Below are positions 18,421-28,201 of a DNA stretch of 64,000 nt, piece after piece. This stretch comes from Verrucomicrobiia bacterium (GTDB lineage: Bacteria; Verrucomicrobiota; Verrucomicrobiia; JABWAM01). Both the position numbers and the translations under genes were made by a program. Where the stretch lies: positions 1 to 64,000 of the forward strand of contig JAQUAF010000021.1 in NCBI GenBank assembly GCA_028687435.1, read 5' to 3'. The notes under the pieces are model-generated. The model saw nothing but the letters and a program-made list of their open reading frames with translations. It had not been told where the DNA came from and made no database searches. Position 1 is the first letter of the stretch. The number at the start of each line of letters is the position of its first letter.

Positions 18421-18920
18421 TTAAACCCGCCTGCGGCGGACAACTTTTCGACAGGATTAACAGAATTTACAGGATTGTTCGGCCATACGGCCGGACATTG
18501 TCTTGCATAAAAATCCTGTCAATCCTGTTAATCCTGTCAAAAAATCCATCTCCAAATGGGCGGGGCTCCTGCACCGCCTTTTTCGCCAAACTTTGAAATT
18601 CCTTAACGCTGAATCAAGCCGGGACCAAGGCCCTCAACTGCTCGACGAAACATGCTCGATCCGCCTTCGCTCTGCGAGCTTGCGCCTTCGCCAAAGCTTC
18701 GGCGTCACAAGCTGGCGAGACAAGTGCACGACGCAAAAACAATCACTCAAAGGCGGGATACAACCGCCCGGAGCCGTTCCGCCTTCGTCACTCATCGGAC
18801 TACGGCGGACAGGCCGGGAGGTTCACCACGTTTCACGTGGCCGGCTCAACTTGGAAAGGCGCATCAAACCGTTGAATTTGCTTGCACATTTCATGTCTTT
18901 TCGTGGCAAATATTGAAATT
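18421..18920. repeat. Composite intergenic repeat (R2 module, R1 tail, Ala/Arg-rich module, CACGTTTCACGTGG module)
   Basis: aattaaacccgcctgcggcggacaacttttcgacaggattaacag...aatcctgtcaatcctgttaatcctgtc...gggcggggctcctgcaccgccttttt...gatccgccttcgctctgcgagc...ggttcaccacgtttcacgtggcc; modules recur elsewhere in the window. Confidence 0.8.
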
Positions 18921-18937
18921 CCAACCTGAATTCAAAA

Positions 18938-19543
18938 TTGCAGAAACCATCAACATCCCCCGGCGATTTGTTTGCCACTCGCACCGCGCTGCGCGACCAG
19001 ATCAGGCGCCAGCGTCATCAGATCGATCCATCCATTCGCCGCGCCGCCAACGAACAAATCCAGCAACGAACCCTGGCTTTTCTCGATTCCAAGTGGGTCA
19101 ATCTTTTCATCTACGTCAGCACCCCGCACGAAGCCGGCACCAGAATCCTGATTGACACCCTTCTGCGCCTTGGCCGGCGGATCTTTGTGCCCGCCTACAA
19201 GACCGTGAATGACAGCTATTTTCCGTCCGAACTCAAGGATCCCGTCCATGATCTGGTTCCGGGCCGCCATGGCATTCTTGAGCCATCCCCGCACGCCTTG
19301 CGCCCTGCAACCTGCGGACAGATGAACGCCTTCATCATGCCTGGCGTTGTTTTCGACCGGGCCGGGAACCGCCTTGGGTCGGGCTGCGGTTATTATGATC
19401 AACTTGCCGCCCACATCCCGGCTCCCAAAATTGGGCTGGCATACCATTTGCAATTGGTCGATCATGTTCCCGTTCGTCCAGAAGACATTCCCGTTGACTT
19501 CCTGATCACCGAAAACGAGGTCATCATATGCCAAAAACCCTGA
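18938..19543 (+). CDS. 5-formyltetrahydrofolate cyclo-ligase
   Basis: LRDQIRRQRHQIDPSIRRAANEQI; MPGVVFDRAGNRLGSGCGYYDQLAA; PVDFLITENEVI. Confidence 0.92.
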   Translation: MQKPSTSPGDLFATRTALRDQIRRQRHQIDPSIRRAANEQIQQRTLAFLDSKWVNLFIYVSTPHEAGTRILIDTLLRLGRRIFVPAYKTVNDSYFPSELKDPVHDLVPGRHGILEPSPHALRPATCGQMNAFIMPGVVFDRAGNRLGSGCGYYDQLAAHIPAPKIGLAYHLQLVDHVPVRPEDIPVDFLITENEVIICQKP

Positions 19544-20349
19544 ACATTTTCCTTTCCGGCGACATCGTCGGCGAACCCGGACGCCGGGCCATCCGTGAAA
19601 TCCTGCCCGCGGCCAAAAAACGCTTCAAAATGGATTTTTGCATCGCCAATGGCGAAAACGCGGCGGGCGGTTCCGGCATCACCCCCAGGACCTTCGCCGA
19701 ATTGCGCGAACACGGCGTGGACGTGGTCACCTCGGGGGATCACATCTGGGACAACAAGGAAATCCTGCCTTATCTTGGCGTGGATCCGGTTCTGCTGCGT
19801 CCGGCCAATTTTCCCGAACGCGCCGCAGGCAGGGGCAGCGTCGTGATTCAATGCCATGCCGGCCCAAAAATCGCCGTGCTCAATCTCATGGGCCGGACCT
19901 TCATGCGCGACGCGGATTGTCCCTTTCATGTGGCGGAACGGGAAATCCTCAAACTGCGCACCGAAACCCCCATCATCATCGTGGACATGCACGCGGAAAC
20001 CACCTCGGAAAAAATCGCCCTCGGACGTTTTCTCGACGGGCAGATTTCCGCCCTCATCGGCACCCATACCCACGTGCAAACGGCGGATGAACAAATCTTC
20101 CCGCGCGGAACGGCATTTCTGTGCGACGCGGGCATGACCGGCCCCCATGAATCCATCCTGGGCCGTGAGATCGAACCCATCATCCAGCGGTTCCTCACCC
20201 AGATGCCCCAGCGATTCGAGGTCGCCAAACACGGCATCCGGATGTGCGGCGCCCTTGTCCGTGTGGAAACCAGCAGCGGCCGCGCCCTCTCCATCCAACG
20301 CGTCAATATCCCGTTGGAAAACGAAACCAAAGACATTCAGGCTGCTTAA
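19528..20349 (+). CDS. YmdB-family metallophosphoesterase
   Basis: LNIFLSGDIVGEPGRRAIREILP; DFCIANGENAAGGSGITPRTFAEL; GDHIWDNKEILPYL; ALIGTHTHVQTADEQIFPRGTAFLCDAGMTGPHESILGRE. Confidence 0.93.
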   Translation: MPKTLNIFLSGDIVGEPGRRAIREILPAAKKRFKMDFCIANGENAAGGSGITPRTFAELREHGVDVVTSGDHIWDNKEILPYLGVDPVLLRPANFPERAAGRGSVVIQCHAGPKIAVLNLMGRTFMRDADCPFHVAEREILKLRTETPIIIVDMHAETTSEKIALGRFLDGQISALIGTHTHVQTADEQIFPRGTAFLCDAGMTGPHESILGREIEPIIQRFLTQMPQRFEVAKHGIRMCGALVRVETSSGRALSIQRVNIPLENETKDIQAA

Positions 20350-20395
20350 CCGCAAAAAACTGATATGCGTTCACGGTCCAGTCCTAAAATTTGAA

Positions 20396-20480
20396 GTCAT
20401 TGCGAGCCCGCCTGGCGGGCGAAGCAATCTCGTGACAGAGATTGCTTCGTCGTCAACTGGGCGTGACTTCTCGCAATGAC
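20396..20480. repeat. Palindromic repeat of the GTCATTGCGAG...CTCGCAATGAC type
   Basis: GTCATTGCGAG (20396) pairs with CTCGCAATGAC (20470); inner GAAGCAATCTC / GAGATTGCTTC. Confidence 0.9.
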
Positions 20481-20515
20481 ATCATCGTAAACAATTCCAA
20501 AATTGACACCATTCC

Positions 20516-21367
20516 GTGAAAATCATTCATTCCATCAAACAAACCCGCGAGTTCATCCGGCAATCCCGGAAAAAAGGAGCTTCCATCGTCTTTGTTCCCA
20601 CGATGGGCGCGCTGCACGAGGGGCATCTGTCCCTTTTGGCACGCGCCCGCCAACTGGCCGGTCCCAGGGGCATTGTCGCCGCCAGCATCTTTGTGAATCC
20701 CACCCAATTCAACGATCCCAAGGATCTTGCCAAATACCCCCGCACCCTGTCGGCGGACGCTGTTCTCTGCCGTCGCGCGGGCGCGGACCTGATCTTTGCC
20801 CCATCGGCAAACGAAATGTACGCCTCCGATTTTTCCACCTGGGTAAACGAGGGATTCCTATCCCTTCCCCTGTGCGGCGCCAGCCGTCCAGGGCATTTCC
20901 GAGGCGTCTGCACCGTGGTATTGAAACTGTTCAACATTGTGCAACCGGACATCGCCATTTTCGGACAAAAGGATGCCCAACAAGCCATGGTCATCCAGCG
21001 CATGACACGGGACTTAAACTGCCCGGTCCGCATTGTCATCGCCCCCACCGTGAGAGAAAAGGACGGTTTGGCCATGAGTTCGCGCAACCGGCGCCTCTCT
21101 TCCAAACAACGAACCGAAGCCGTCTTTCTCAACCGCGCCCTCCAATCCGCCAACGATGCCTTTCGCGCAGGCATCCGTTCATCCGCCGAACTGATCCGAA
21201 ATGCAAAAACCGTTCTGCGCCAGGCGTCCCACATGCGCCCTGATTATCTCGAACTCGTCAGTTCCACAACCCTGCGCCCTGTCAAAAAAGCCTCAAAAGG
21301 CGACCTGCTGGTCGCAGCCGTCTTTCTTGGTTCCGTGAGGCTGATCGACAACCGGCGGATTGATTGA
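20516..21367 (+). CDS. panC: Pantothenate synthetase
   Basis: VFVPTMGALHEGHLSLLARARQL; VVASIFVNPTQFN-like segment; RPGHFRGVCTVVLKLFNIVQPDIAIFGQKDAQQ; LAMSSRNRRLS. Confidence 0.97.
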   Translation: MKIIHSIKQTREFIRQSRKKGASIVFVPTMGALHEGHLSLLARARQLAGPRGIVAASIFVNPTQFNDPKDLAKYPRTLSADAVLCRRAGADLIFAPSANEMYASDFSTWVNEGFLSLPLCGASRPGHFRGVCTVVLKLFNIVQPDIAIFGQKDAQQAMVIQRMTRDLNCPVRIVIAPTVREKDGLAMSSRNRRLSSKQRTEAVFLNRALQSANDAFRAGIRSSAELIRNAKTVLRQASHMRPDYLELVSSTTLRPVKKASKGDLLVAAVFLGSVRLIDNRRID

Positions 21368-21470
21368 GCCCCGCGCCAGGTGCGGGAAAGACAGCGGCTC
21401 CCTAATGGAAGGGATGCGAACATCCGCCGGATTTTCACGTGTTTCGCGAAGAATTCAGCTTCCATCCACC

Positions 21471-23531
21471 TCAATTCGGGTCGCGCCAGAGTCCGTGTTT
21501 TTTGATCAGTTCAACCAGACGATCCTCGGCATCGGCCTCGGGAACATTGACTTCGACGCATTCCTTTCCGACATAGAGATTGATCTTGCCGGGAGCACCT
21601 CCAACATAACCAAAGTCGGCGTCAGCCATTTCGCCGGGTCCATTGACGATGCATCCCATGATGGCAATTTTGACCCCCTTGAGATGAAACGTTCTTTTTT
21701 TGATTCGTTCCACGATCGGCTGGAGGTTGAAAAGGGTGCGTCCACAGGAAGGGCAGGTGATGTATTCGGTTCTGGTGACACGGTGCCCGGTTCCCTGCAG
21801 GATGTTGTAAGCCAGCTGCAATGCCTCGCGAGGGTGATTTCCATCTCCCACCTGGATGGAATCGCCCAATCCATCGCAAAGCAATCCGCCAAGCTGTCGT
21901 GACGAGGAAAGCAACCGGTCCAATTCCCCCGTGAAAGGCCCCTGCTCCCGCAAGTGAATGGGGAAACGGACATTTTTGGAATCCATGATCGCCGCAAGCA
22001 AACGGCAGGCGCCGCTCACCTGCAAATTGACGAGTTCGCCAATCCCCACCACAAACCGGCCGGGCGCCATCCGGGACGCCAGATCAAACAGGATGCCTGC
22101 CTTTTCAAATCGTTTTTCGGGAATATCAGCCTGAACCAGCAGGGAACGGGCAGCCGCCTCCTTGAACAACCGCTCCAGCGCAGCATCATCCCATTGTTCG
22201 CCCCAACAAAAAACCAATTTTCGGACTCCCGAAAAAAGCGCATCTTCCAGCATCTCCGGTTTTTCACCCAAATCAGCGGCAAAAGAAGCCTCAACATAAC
22301 GGTTCGCCAAATCCTTCAGCCGCCGGCAAGCCTCATCATCCCCAACCCGGACCACCAGCATCTCGGCGGGCGTCTCGGCCCCCAGCAACGACGCCGCCTC
22401 GTAAGCAAGACGAAAATCATGAAGCTGGATGGGAATTTCCACCCGGATGGTTTGCGAACCGCCGGCGGCATAATCCCCCTGCCTGACCTCAACTGTCTGC
22501 CGGCGTACGCAGGCAAAAGGATCGCGTTTTTCAGAAATGCCGGAGGTCCAGGCCGGCGGTTCCGAAACCGTCTGTTTCAAACGTTCATTATAAGGCCGCA
22601 CCAATTCCCAACAAACGGGAATCTCACGAACGGAATCCTCGGTCAGCGACACACGAACCGTGTCGCCAATGCCATCGTCCAGCAGGGCGCCCATGCCGAT
22701 CGCCGACTTGATCCGGCCATCCTCCCCGTCGCCCGCCTCGGTCACCCCAAGATGGAACGGATAATCCATCCCCAATTCCGACATTCGCGCAGCCAGAAGC
22801 CGGTAAGCCTGGATGACCAGCTTCACGCTCGACGCCTTCATTGAAAACACCAGCCCGTGGAAATCATTCCTGCGGCAAATCTCCGCAAATTCAAGGGCCG
22901 ATTCCACCATACCCCGGGGGGTGTCGCCAAAACGGTTCATGATCCGGTCGGAAAGCGATCCGTGGTTCACTCCCAAACGCAGGGCGCGGCCAAGTTCCCT
23001 GCAACGTTTGACCAGCGGAAGAAAGGCTTCTTCGATCCGCCCAAGCTCCTCCTGATACTCCGCGTCGGTGTAATCCCGGGAGGCGAATTTTTTCTTGTCG
23101 GCATAGTTGCCGGGATTGATGCGAACCTTTTCCACAAACTCAACCGCCACCAGGGCGGCCTTGGGCATGAAATGAATATCCGCCACCAACGGCACCCGGC
23201 ATCCACGGTGGCACAACTCATCGCGAATGAAACGAAGATTTTCGGCGTCCTTGACGGTTGGAGCGGTGATCCGCACAATCTCGCAGCCCGCCTCCACCAA
23301 GTCCATGACTTCCCGAACCGTGGCTTCGGTGTTCTCGGTGTCCGAACTGGTCATGGACTGCACACGGATGGGATTGTCTCCGCCAATGCCCACATCCCCC
23401 ACCTTGACCTCGCGGGTACGGCGGCGACGGTACACAAAAGGATTCTGCCCGGGAAAAAGAGGCGCCGTTTGCATGGGCGCTAACAAACCGCAAGCCGTGA
23501 CCTGTTGCAATGAAATTTCCATGCGCATCAA
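21471..23531 (-). CDS. ispG: 4-hydroxy-3-methylbut-2-enyl diphosphate synthase, long form with inserted central domain
   Basis: GGDNPIRVQSMTSSDTENTEATV; LVADIHFMPKAAL; EYITCPSCGRTLFNLQPI; IAIMGCIVNGPGEMADADFGYVGG; ~686 aa. Confidence 0.95.
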   Translation of the reverse strand: MMRMEISLQQVTACGLLAPMQTAPLFPGQNPFVYRRRRTREVKVGDVGIGGDNPIRVQSMTSSDTENTEATVREVMDLVEAGCEIVRITAPTVKDAENLRFIRDELCHRGCRVPLVADIHFMPKAALVAVEFVEKVRINPGNYADKKKFASRDYTDAEYQEELGRIEEAFLPLVKRCRELGRALRLGVNHGSLSDRIMNRFGDTPRGMVESALEFAEICRRNDFHGLVFSMKASSVKLVIQAYRLLAARMSELGMDYPFHLGVTEAGDGEDGRIKSAIGMGALLDDGIGDTVRVSLTEDSVREIPVCWELVRPYNERLKQTVSEPPAWTSGISEKRDPFACVRRQTVEVRQGDYAAGGSQTIRVEIPIQLHDFRLAYEAASLLGAETPAEMLVVRVGDDEACRRLKDLANRYVEASFAADLGEKPEMLEDALFSGVRKLVFCWGEQWDDAALERLFKEAAARSLLVQADIPEKRFEKAGILFDLASRMAPGRFVVGIGELVNLQVSGACRLLAAIMDSKNVRFPIHLREQGPFTGELDRLLSSSRQLGGLLCDGLGDSIQVGDGNHPREALQLAYNILQGTGHRVTRTEYITCPSCGRTLFNLQPIVERIKKRTFHLKGVKIAIMGCIVNGPGEMADADFGYVGGAPGKINLYVGKECVEVNVPEADAEDRLVELIKKHGLWRDPN

Positions 23532-23642
23532 AATTAAAACAAAAGACTTGGCAAGAAGGCGGCGGGTTTCATACCCTGATGATCAAGGCGCCGGGGCGCT
23601 GAGAGCGCAATTTTGCGGTTTTCAAACCTTCTTCATCCAAAT

Positions 23643-24953
23643 ATGCAAACTTCTTTCCTGCTGCAGCAAAAGGACATTCCTTCGGAGTGGTACAACATTC
23701 TGGCTGATTTTCACGAACCCCTGCCGCCCCCCCTCCACCCCGGCACCCAGCAGCCCATCACCCCGGACGACATGCACGTCATCTTTCCGGAAAACCTGGT
23801 GGAACAGGAAATGTCCAAGGAACGAACCATCGAGATTCCCCAACCCGTGCGGGAGATCTACGCCCTCTGGCGCCCCACCCCGCTGATGCGGGCGGTGCGT
23901 TTGGAACAGGCCCTCGACACCCCCGCCCACATCTATTACAAATACGAGGGCGTCAGTCCGGCCGGAAGCCACAAACCCAATTCCGCCATCGCGCAGGCGT
24001 TCTATAACAGGGAAGCCGGCGTCAAACGGCTGGCCACCGAAACCGGCGCCGGCCAGTGGGGATCCTCCCTGGCGCTGGCCTGCAAGCTCTTCGGCCTCGA
24101 ATGCACGGTCTACATGGTGCGGGTCAGCTTCGAACACAAACCCTATCGCAAACTCCTCATGCAAACCTGGGGCGCCACGGTCCACTCCAGCCCCAGCGAA
24201 CAAACCGAATTCGGACGCAAAATCCGCGCCAAGGATCCCAATTGCCCAGGCAGCCTCGGATTGGCCATCAGCGAGGCCATCGAGGACACCGTCAAAACCC
24301 CGCATACCAAATACTCCCTCGGCAGCGTGCTGAACTTCGTCTGCCTGCACCAGACCGTGATCGGGCAGGAATGCATCCGCCAGATGGAAATGGCCGGCGA
24401 ATCGCCCGACATCATCATCGGTTGCGTGGGCGGCGGAAGCAATTTCGCCGGTCTGGCCTTTCCCTTCCTCCAGGAAAAAATCAAGGGCGGCAAAAACTAC
24501 CGTTTCATCGCCGTGGAACCCACGGCCTGCGCCTCGCTGACCAGGGGCGAATTGAAGTACGACTTCGGCGACACCGCCCAGACCACCCCCCTGCTCATGA
24601 TGCACACGCTGGGCAGCGGCTTCATCCCTCCCAAAATCCACGCCGGCGGCCTCCGCTACCACGGCATGGCCCCCACCGTCAGCCATGCTTATAAATTGGG
24701 ACTCATCGAAGCCGTCGCCTGCCTCCAAACCCAGGTTTTCGAAAGAGCCATCCTCTTCGCCCGCTCCGAAGGCATCGTCCCGGCCCCCGAAGCCGCCCAC
24801 GCCATCAATACCGTCGTGGATGAAGCCCTCAAAGCCCGCGAGGAAGGACGCAAGAAAACCATCCTCTTCAACCTCAGCGGCAATGGATTCCTCGACCTCA
24901 CCGCCTACGACGCCTATCTTTCAGGCAAACTGCAGGATGTGGATGAGGATTGA
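23643..24953 (+). CDS. TrpB2-type tryptophan synthase beta-like protein
   Basis: [94 protein letters not shown]. Confidence 0.92.
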   Translation: MQTSFLLQQKDIPSEWYNILADFHEPLPPPLHPGTQQPITPDDMHVIFPENLVEQEMSKERTIEIPQPVREIYALWRPTPLMRAVRLEQALDTPAHIYYKYEGVSPAGSHKPNSAIAQAFYNREAGVKRLATETGAGQWGSSLALACKLFGLECTVYMVRVSFEHKPYRKLLMQTWGATVHSSPSEQTEFGRKIRAKDPNCPGSLGLAISEAIEDTVKTPHTKYSLGSVLNFVCLHQTVIGQECIRQMEMAGESPDIIIGCVGGGSNFAGLAFPFLQEKIKGGKNYRFIAVEPTACASLTRGELKYDFGDTAQTTPLLMMHTLGSGFIPPKIHAGGLRYHGMAPTVSHAYKLGLIEAVACLQTQVFERAILFARSEGIVPAPEAAHAINTVVDEALKAREEGRKKTILFNLSGNGFLDLTAYDAYLSGKLQDVDED

Positions 24954-25023
24954 TCTCGATGAGGTTGGAAAGAATCCTTGCCCGGCGAAACGGTTGTTCC
25001 GGTGGAAAATACCGCTGTCGAAC

Positions 25024-25821
25024 ATGAAGTGGATCCCTCTCTTGCTTTCCGCTTGTGTTTCCGTTCTGCATGCGCAGGAGACACTTCTCCTCCCCGCCGA
25101 AGACTCGATTGGCAATGCCTTTGCGAATCGGAACGGCGCCTTCGCGCTAATCGACTGCTCCTCGGGCGCCACCAAACTTTTCCATGAAAAGGAGTCCGGC
25201 GAGCCGCTGCCGCCCTGCTCAACCTTCAAGATCTGGAACACTCTGATTGGTCTTGAGATCGGAATCATCTCTTCACCCGGGGAGGATTTCTACAAATGGG
25301 ACGGCAAAAAGCGCTTCATCCCGGAGTGGAACATGAATCTGAATCTCAAGGAGGCGTTCCAAGTCTCGTGCGTCCCCGCCTTCCAAGGTCTGGCTCGCAA
25401 GATCGGTCCCGAAAAGATGAAGTCGTGGATCAATGAAATCGGCTATGGAGACCGGAACATCTCTGCGGGAATCGACCGCTTCTGGCTGCCTTCGCCCGAT
25501 TGGCAACCAATCAGGATTTCGCCAAGAGAACAGGCCGGGCTGATCCAGAAACTTGTCACGGGCAAGCTCCCTTTCGCCCAAAAGCCGCAGGCGGTTCTCA
25601 AGGAAATCATGTTTATCCGCAAGACGGAGCGTGGAACGCTTTACGGAAAGACGGGGACCGGCGACAAAACCTCCGGAACGCCTGTCGGGTGGTTCGTCGG
25701 TTATGTCGAAAGCGGGGAAAGAACGTTTGCGTTCGCCGCAGCCGGGAGGTGGGACAAGGTGGCGGGCAAGGATCTCCGAGCGCTGACTGAAACCATCCTT
25801 GAGAAGAACGGTTTCCTTTAA
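25024..25821 (+). CDS. Class D (OXA-type) beta-lactamase
   Basis: Signal-like MKWIPLLLSACVSVLHA; PPCSTFKIWNTLIGLE (SxxK); QVSCVPAFQGLARKIG (SxV); NEIGYGDRNISAGIDRFWL (YGN-like); GTLYGKTGTG (KTG); GWFVGYVE. Confidence 0.9.
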   Translation: MKWIPLLLSACVSVLHAQETLLLPAEDSIGNAFANRNGAFALIDCSSGATKLFHEKESGEPLPPCSTFKIWNTLIGLEIGIISSPGEDFYKWDGKKRFIPEWNMNLNLKEAFQVSCVPAFQGLARKIGPEKMKSWINEIGYGDRNISAGIDRFWLPSPDWQPIRISPREQAGLIQKLVTGKLPFAQKPQAVLKEIMFIRKTERGTLYGKTGTGDKTSGTPVGWFVGYVESGERTFAFAAAGRWDKVAGKDLRALTETILEKNGFL

Positions 25822-25904
25822 TTGCGAAGCGCGGGCATGGACGGGTGAGGTTGGGAATCAACAAGATAAAATCGAGAGAACAAATCCAGCCTTAACCCCC
25901 GGCC

Positions 25905-26516
25905 TCATTTGAGCTTTTCGCCGCAGGCCTGACAGAAACCGTACGACGGCTCGGGCACTTCCAACTTGCAATTCGGACAAATGGCCATGGTCCGTTTCTT
26001 GGTTCTCACCTGTCCCTCATATCCTTTGGTCATAACCGTCAAAGACGCAGAAGCATCTTCGGAAGATGAACTTGGCATGCCAAGATTATATGTCAATGTA
26101 TAATTTTTATCACTATGTGAAATCGGTATTTTCACTTGGGGTCGTTCTGAGGTTTGGCTCATCTCCTCATCCACCCCCAAATCAAGCAAAAAGGTGTAGG
26201 ACCCAAACCGAATCACATCAAAATGTTCCAATTCCTTAAACTTTACCATCTCCCCATTGATATACGATCCATTGGTGGAACCGTTATCGCGCAAGCAGTA
26301 ATGATCACCCAATTTGACGATGGACGCGTGATTGCGCGATATCTCACCACTGTCAAGGCTGACATGGGCATCGTCCGTGCGTCCAATCAGAAGAATGGCT
26401 TTGCCCAGAGGTATCACCTCTTTGCGTCCCCCTTCTGTAATATTAATGAGCCGGGGTTGACGCTTCTTGTCGGCAAGAAAGTCACTGATATCAGACCCCG
26501 TGGATTCGTCGTTCAT
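25905..26516 (-). CDS. FHA-domain protein with C-terminal zinc ribbon
   Basis: LIGRTDDAHVSLDSGEISRNHASIVKLGDHYCLRDNGSTNGSYING; C-terminal CPNCKLEVPEPSYGFCQACGEKLK. Confidence 0.88.
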   Translation of the reverse strand: MNDESTGSDISDFLADKKRQPRLINITEGGRKEVIPLGKAILLIGRTDDAHVSLDSGEISRNHASIVKLGDHYCLRDNGSTNGSYINGEMVKFKELEHFDVIRFGSYTFLLDLGVDEEMSQTSERPQVKIPISHSDKNYTLTYNLGMPSSSSEDASASLTVMTKGYEGQVRTKKRTMAICPNCKLEVPEPSYGFCQACGEKLK

Positions 26517-26852
26517 GAGAAAGAACTGTACAAGAAGATTTGCAAGGTTCAAGGGCGAAGGTTGTGATTTAAGGGATCCAAGATTCCAAAGTTTACACTT
26601 CAACAGCTCAAGGAGTTTATTAAATAAAATATTGACATCTAAACAGCCATTCAAAAAATTTTCTTCGATTGAAATTCTCATCCGGAATGGTAAAAGAGGT
26701 ACTGCCAAAATTTAACGACAACAAATTGCCGAGAAAAAATCATCTTGCCATTCGCAACATCATTTTTCCTAACAGTCTAACAGACTACAGCCCTAAAAGT
26801 CTTTTTTCGCAGCAAAGTCTGCGAAAGATTTGGATTCTTTCCCTTTTCAATT

Positions 26853-27797
26853 ATGCCAGCTCTTCATCACTTATTATCCATCGAAAGCCTGGATGCCGGA
26901 CAAATCGAAGATTTTCTGCAACTCGGCATGCGATTGAAAGCGGCGCGGCAGCATTCACGCAATCCGTTGCCCTTGCGAGGACAGACATGGGCCTTGATTT
27001 TTGGCAAAAGCTCCACCCGCACCCGGGTTTCCTTTGAAGTCGGCATCCAGGAATTGGGGGGAACCTCGCTTTTCCTTGGAATGCACGACATCCAGTTGGG
27101 AAGAGGCGAAACCGTGGAAGACACCGCACAGGTTCTTTCCCGCTATATTCACGGCGTGGTCATCCGGACTTATGCCCAGGCGGATGTCGAAACCTTCGCC
27201 CGGGTGGGCTCCATTCCAGTCATCAATGCCCTCACCGATGAGGAACACCCCTGCCAGATCCTCGCCGATTTGATGACGTGGGCTGAGTGTCTGGCTGGTT
27301 CCAAACGTCCCATCAAAAAAATAACCCGTCTTTTTTCCGGCAAAACCGTTGTGTTTTTTGGAGACGCTGATTGCAATGTGGCACGGTCATGGCTGTTTGC
27401 CGCTGACAAGCTTGGCTTCAACCTCCGGCTGGCGGCGCCCAAGGATTACCGTCCCAACGGAGCTCTTCTTAATCGGGCGCGCGCGACTCGGGCCAGCTTT
27501 TTTGACGATCCCGTCAAGGCGGCGGCTGGCGCCCACCTGCTCTATACCGACACATGGGTGTCGATGGGCAAGGAAAAAGAGGAAAACAAACGCCTGCGCA
27601 AACTGGCGCCCTTTCAAATCAACAACCGGGTGGTCCAGGCGGCAAAGCCGGGCGCCTTGGTCATGCACTGCCTGCCCGCCTATCGGGGTCAGGAAATCAC
27701 CGCGGATGTTTTCGAAAAACACGCCCAAACCATCTTTGATCAGGCGGAAAACCGGCTTCATCTCCAAAAAGCGGTCCTGAACCGGCTGGCCAAGTGA
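26853..27797 (+). CDS. argF: Ornithine carbamoyltransferase
   Basis: IFGKSSTRTRVSFEVGIQELGGTSLFL; EEHPCQILADLMT; DTWVSMGKEKEE; VMHCLPAYRGQEI. Confidence 0.96.
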   Translation: MPALHHLLSIESLDAGQIEDFLQLGMRLKAARQHSRNPLPLRGQTWALIFGKSSTRTRVSFEVGIQELGGTSLFLGMHDIQLGRGETVEDTAQVLSRYIHGVVIRTYAQADVETFARVGSIPVINALTDEEHPCQILADLMTWAECLAGSKRPIKKITRLFSGKTVVFFGDADCNVARSWLFAADKLGFNLRLAAPKDYRPNGALLNRARATRASFFDDPVKAAAGAHLLYTDTWVSMGKEKEENKRLRKLAPFQINNRVVQAAKPGALVMHCLPAYRGQEITADVFEKHAQTIFDQAENRLHLQKAVLNRLAK

Positions 27798-28018
27798 ATT
27801 AAGCCGGACTCAAGGCCCGGCAACTCGACGCTCGATCCGCCTTCGCTCTGCGAGCTTGCGCCTTCGCCAAAGCTTCGGCGTCACAAGCTGGCGGGACAAG
27901 TGCTCGATGCAGAAAACCGGCAAGGCGGTGCGGGAGCCCCGCCCTCCATTCATTTCGCGACAAATGGAGGGCGGGGCTCCTGCACCGCCTTTTCCAGCAA
28001 ACATTGAAATTCCTGAAC
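27797..28018. repeat. R1 modular intergenic repeat with 29-bp-arm hairpin
   Basis: Hairpin AAGGCGGTGCGGGAGCCCCGCCCTCCATT (27922-27950) / AATGGAGGGCGGGGCTCCTGCACCGCCTT (27963-27991), one mismatch; preceded by GAATTAAG. Confidence 0.9.
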
Positions 28019-28201
28019 CCCAAAACCCGGCGGCTTGACTCAAACCAAAGGCCAAAGGAAAAAACATGCCACCACTCCGCATCCAATTCATTGCAACCCT
28101 TCTGGTGGGATTAAGTTTTCTGGCGGCGCCATCCACGCTTTCCGCCAAAAACAACCCACCTGTGGTTGGGAGAATAGCTCTTCACTCCCCGTTGCAATCC
28201 A

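Noticed and set aside
18503-18916. ORF beginning MHKNPVNPVNPVKK
   Set aside because: Translation of the AATCCTGT-unit repeat, not a protein.
23622-24800. 392-aa antisense ORF opposite the TrpB-like gene
   Set aside because: Gly/Asp/Phe-rich antisense translation with no domain signature.
24685-25023. N-terminal part of the 378-aa ORF containing the beta-lactamase
   Set aside because: It overlaps the TrpB-like gene in another frame; the lactamase starts at the ATG at 25024 with a signal peptide.
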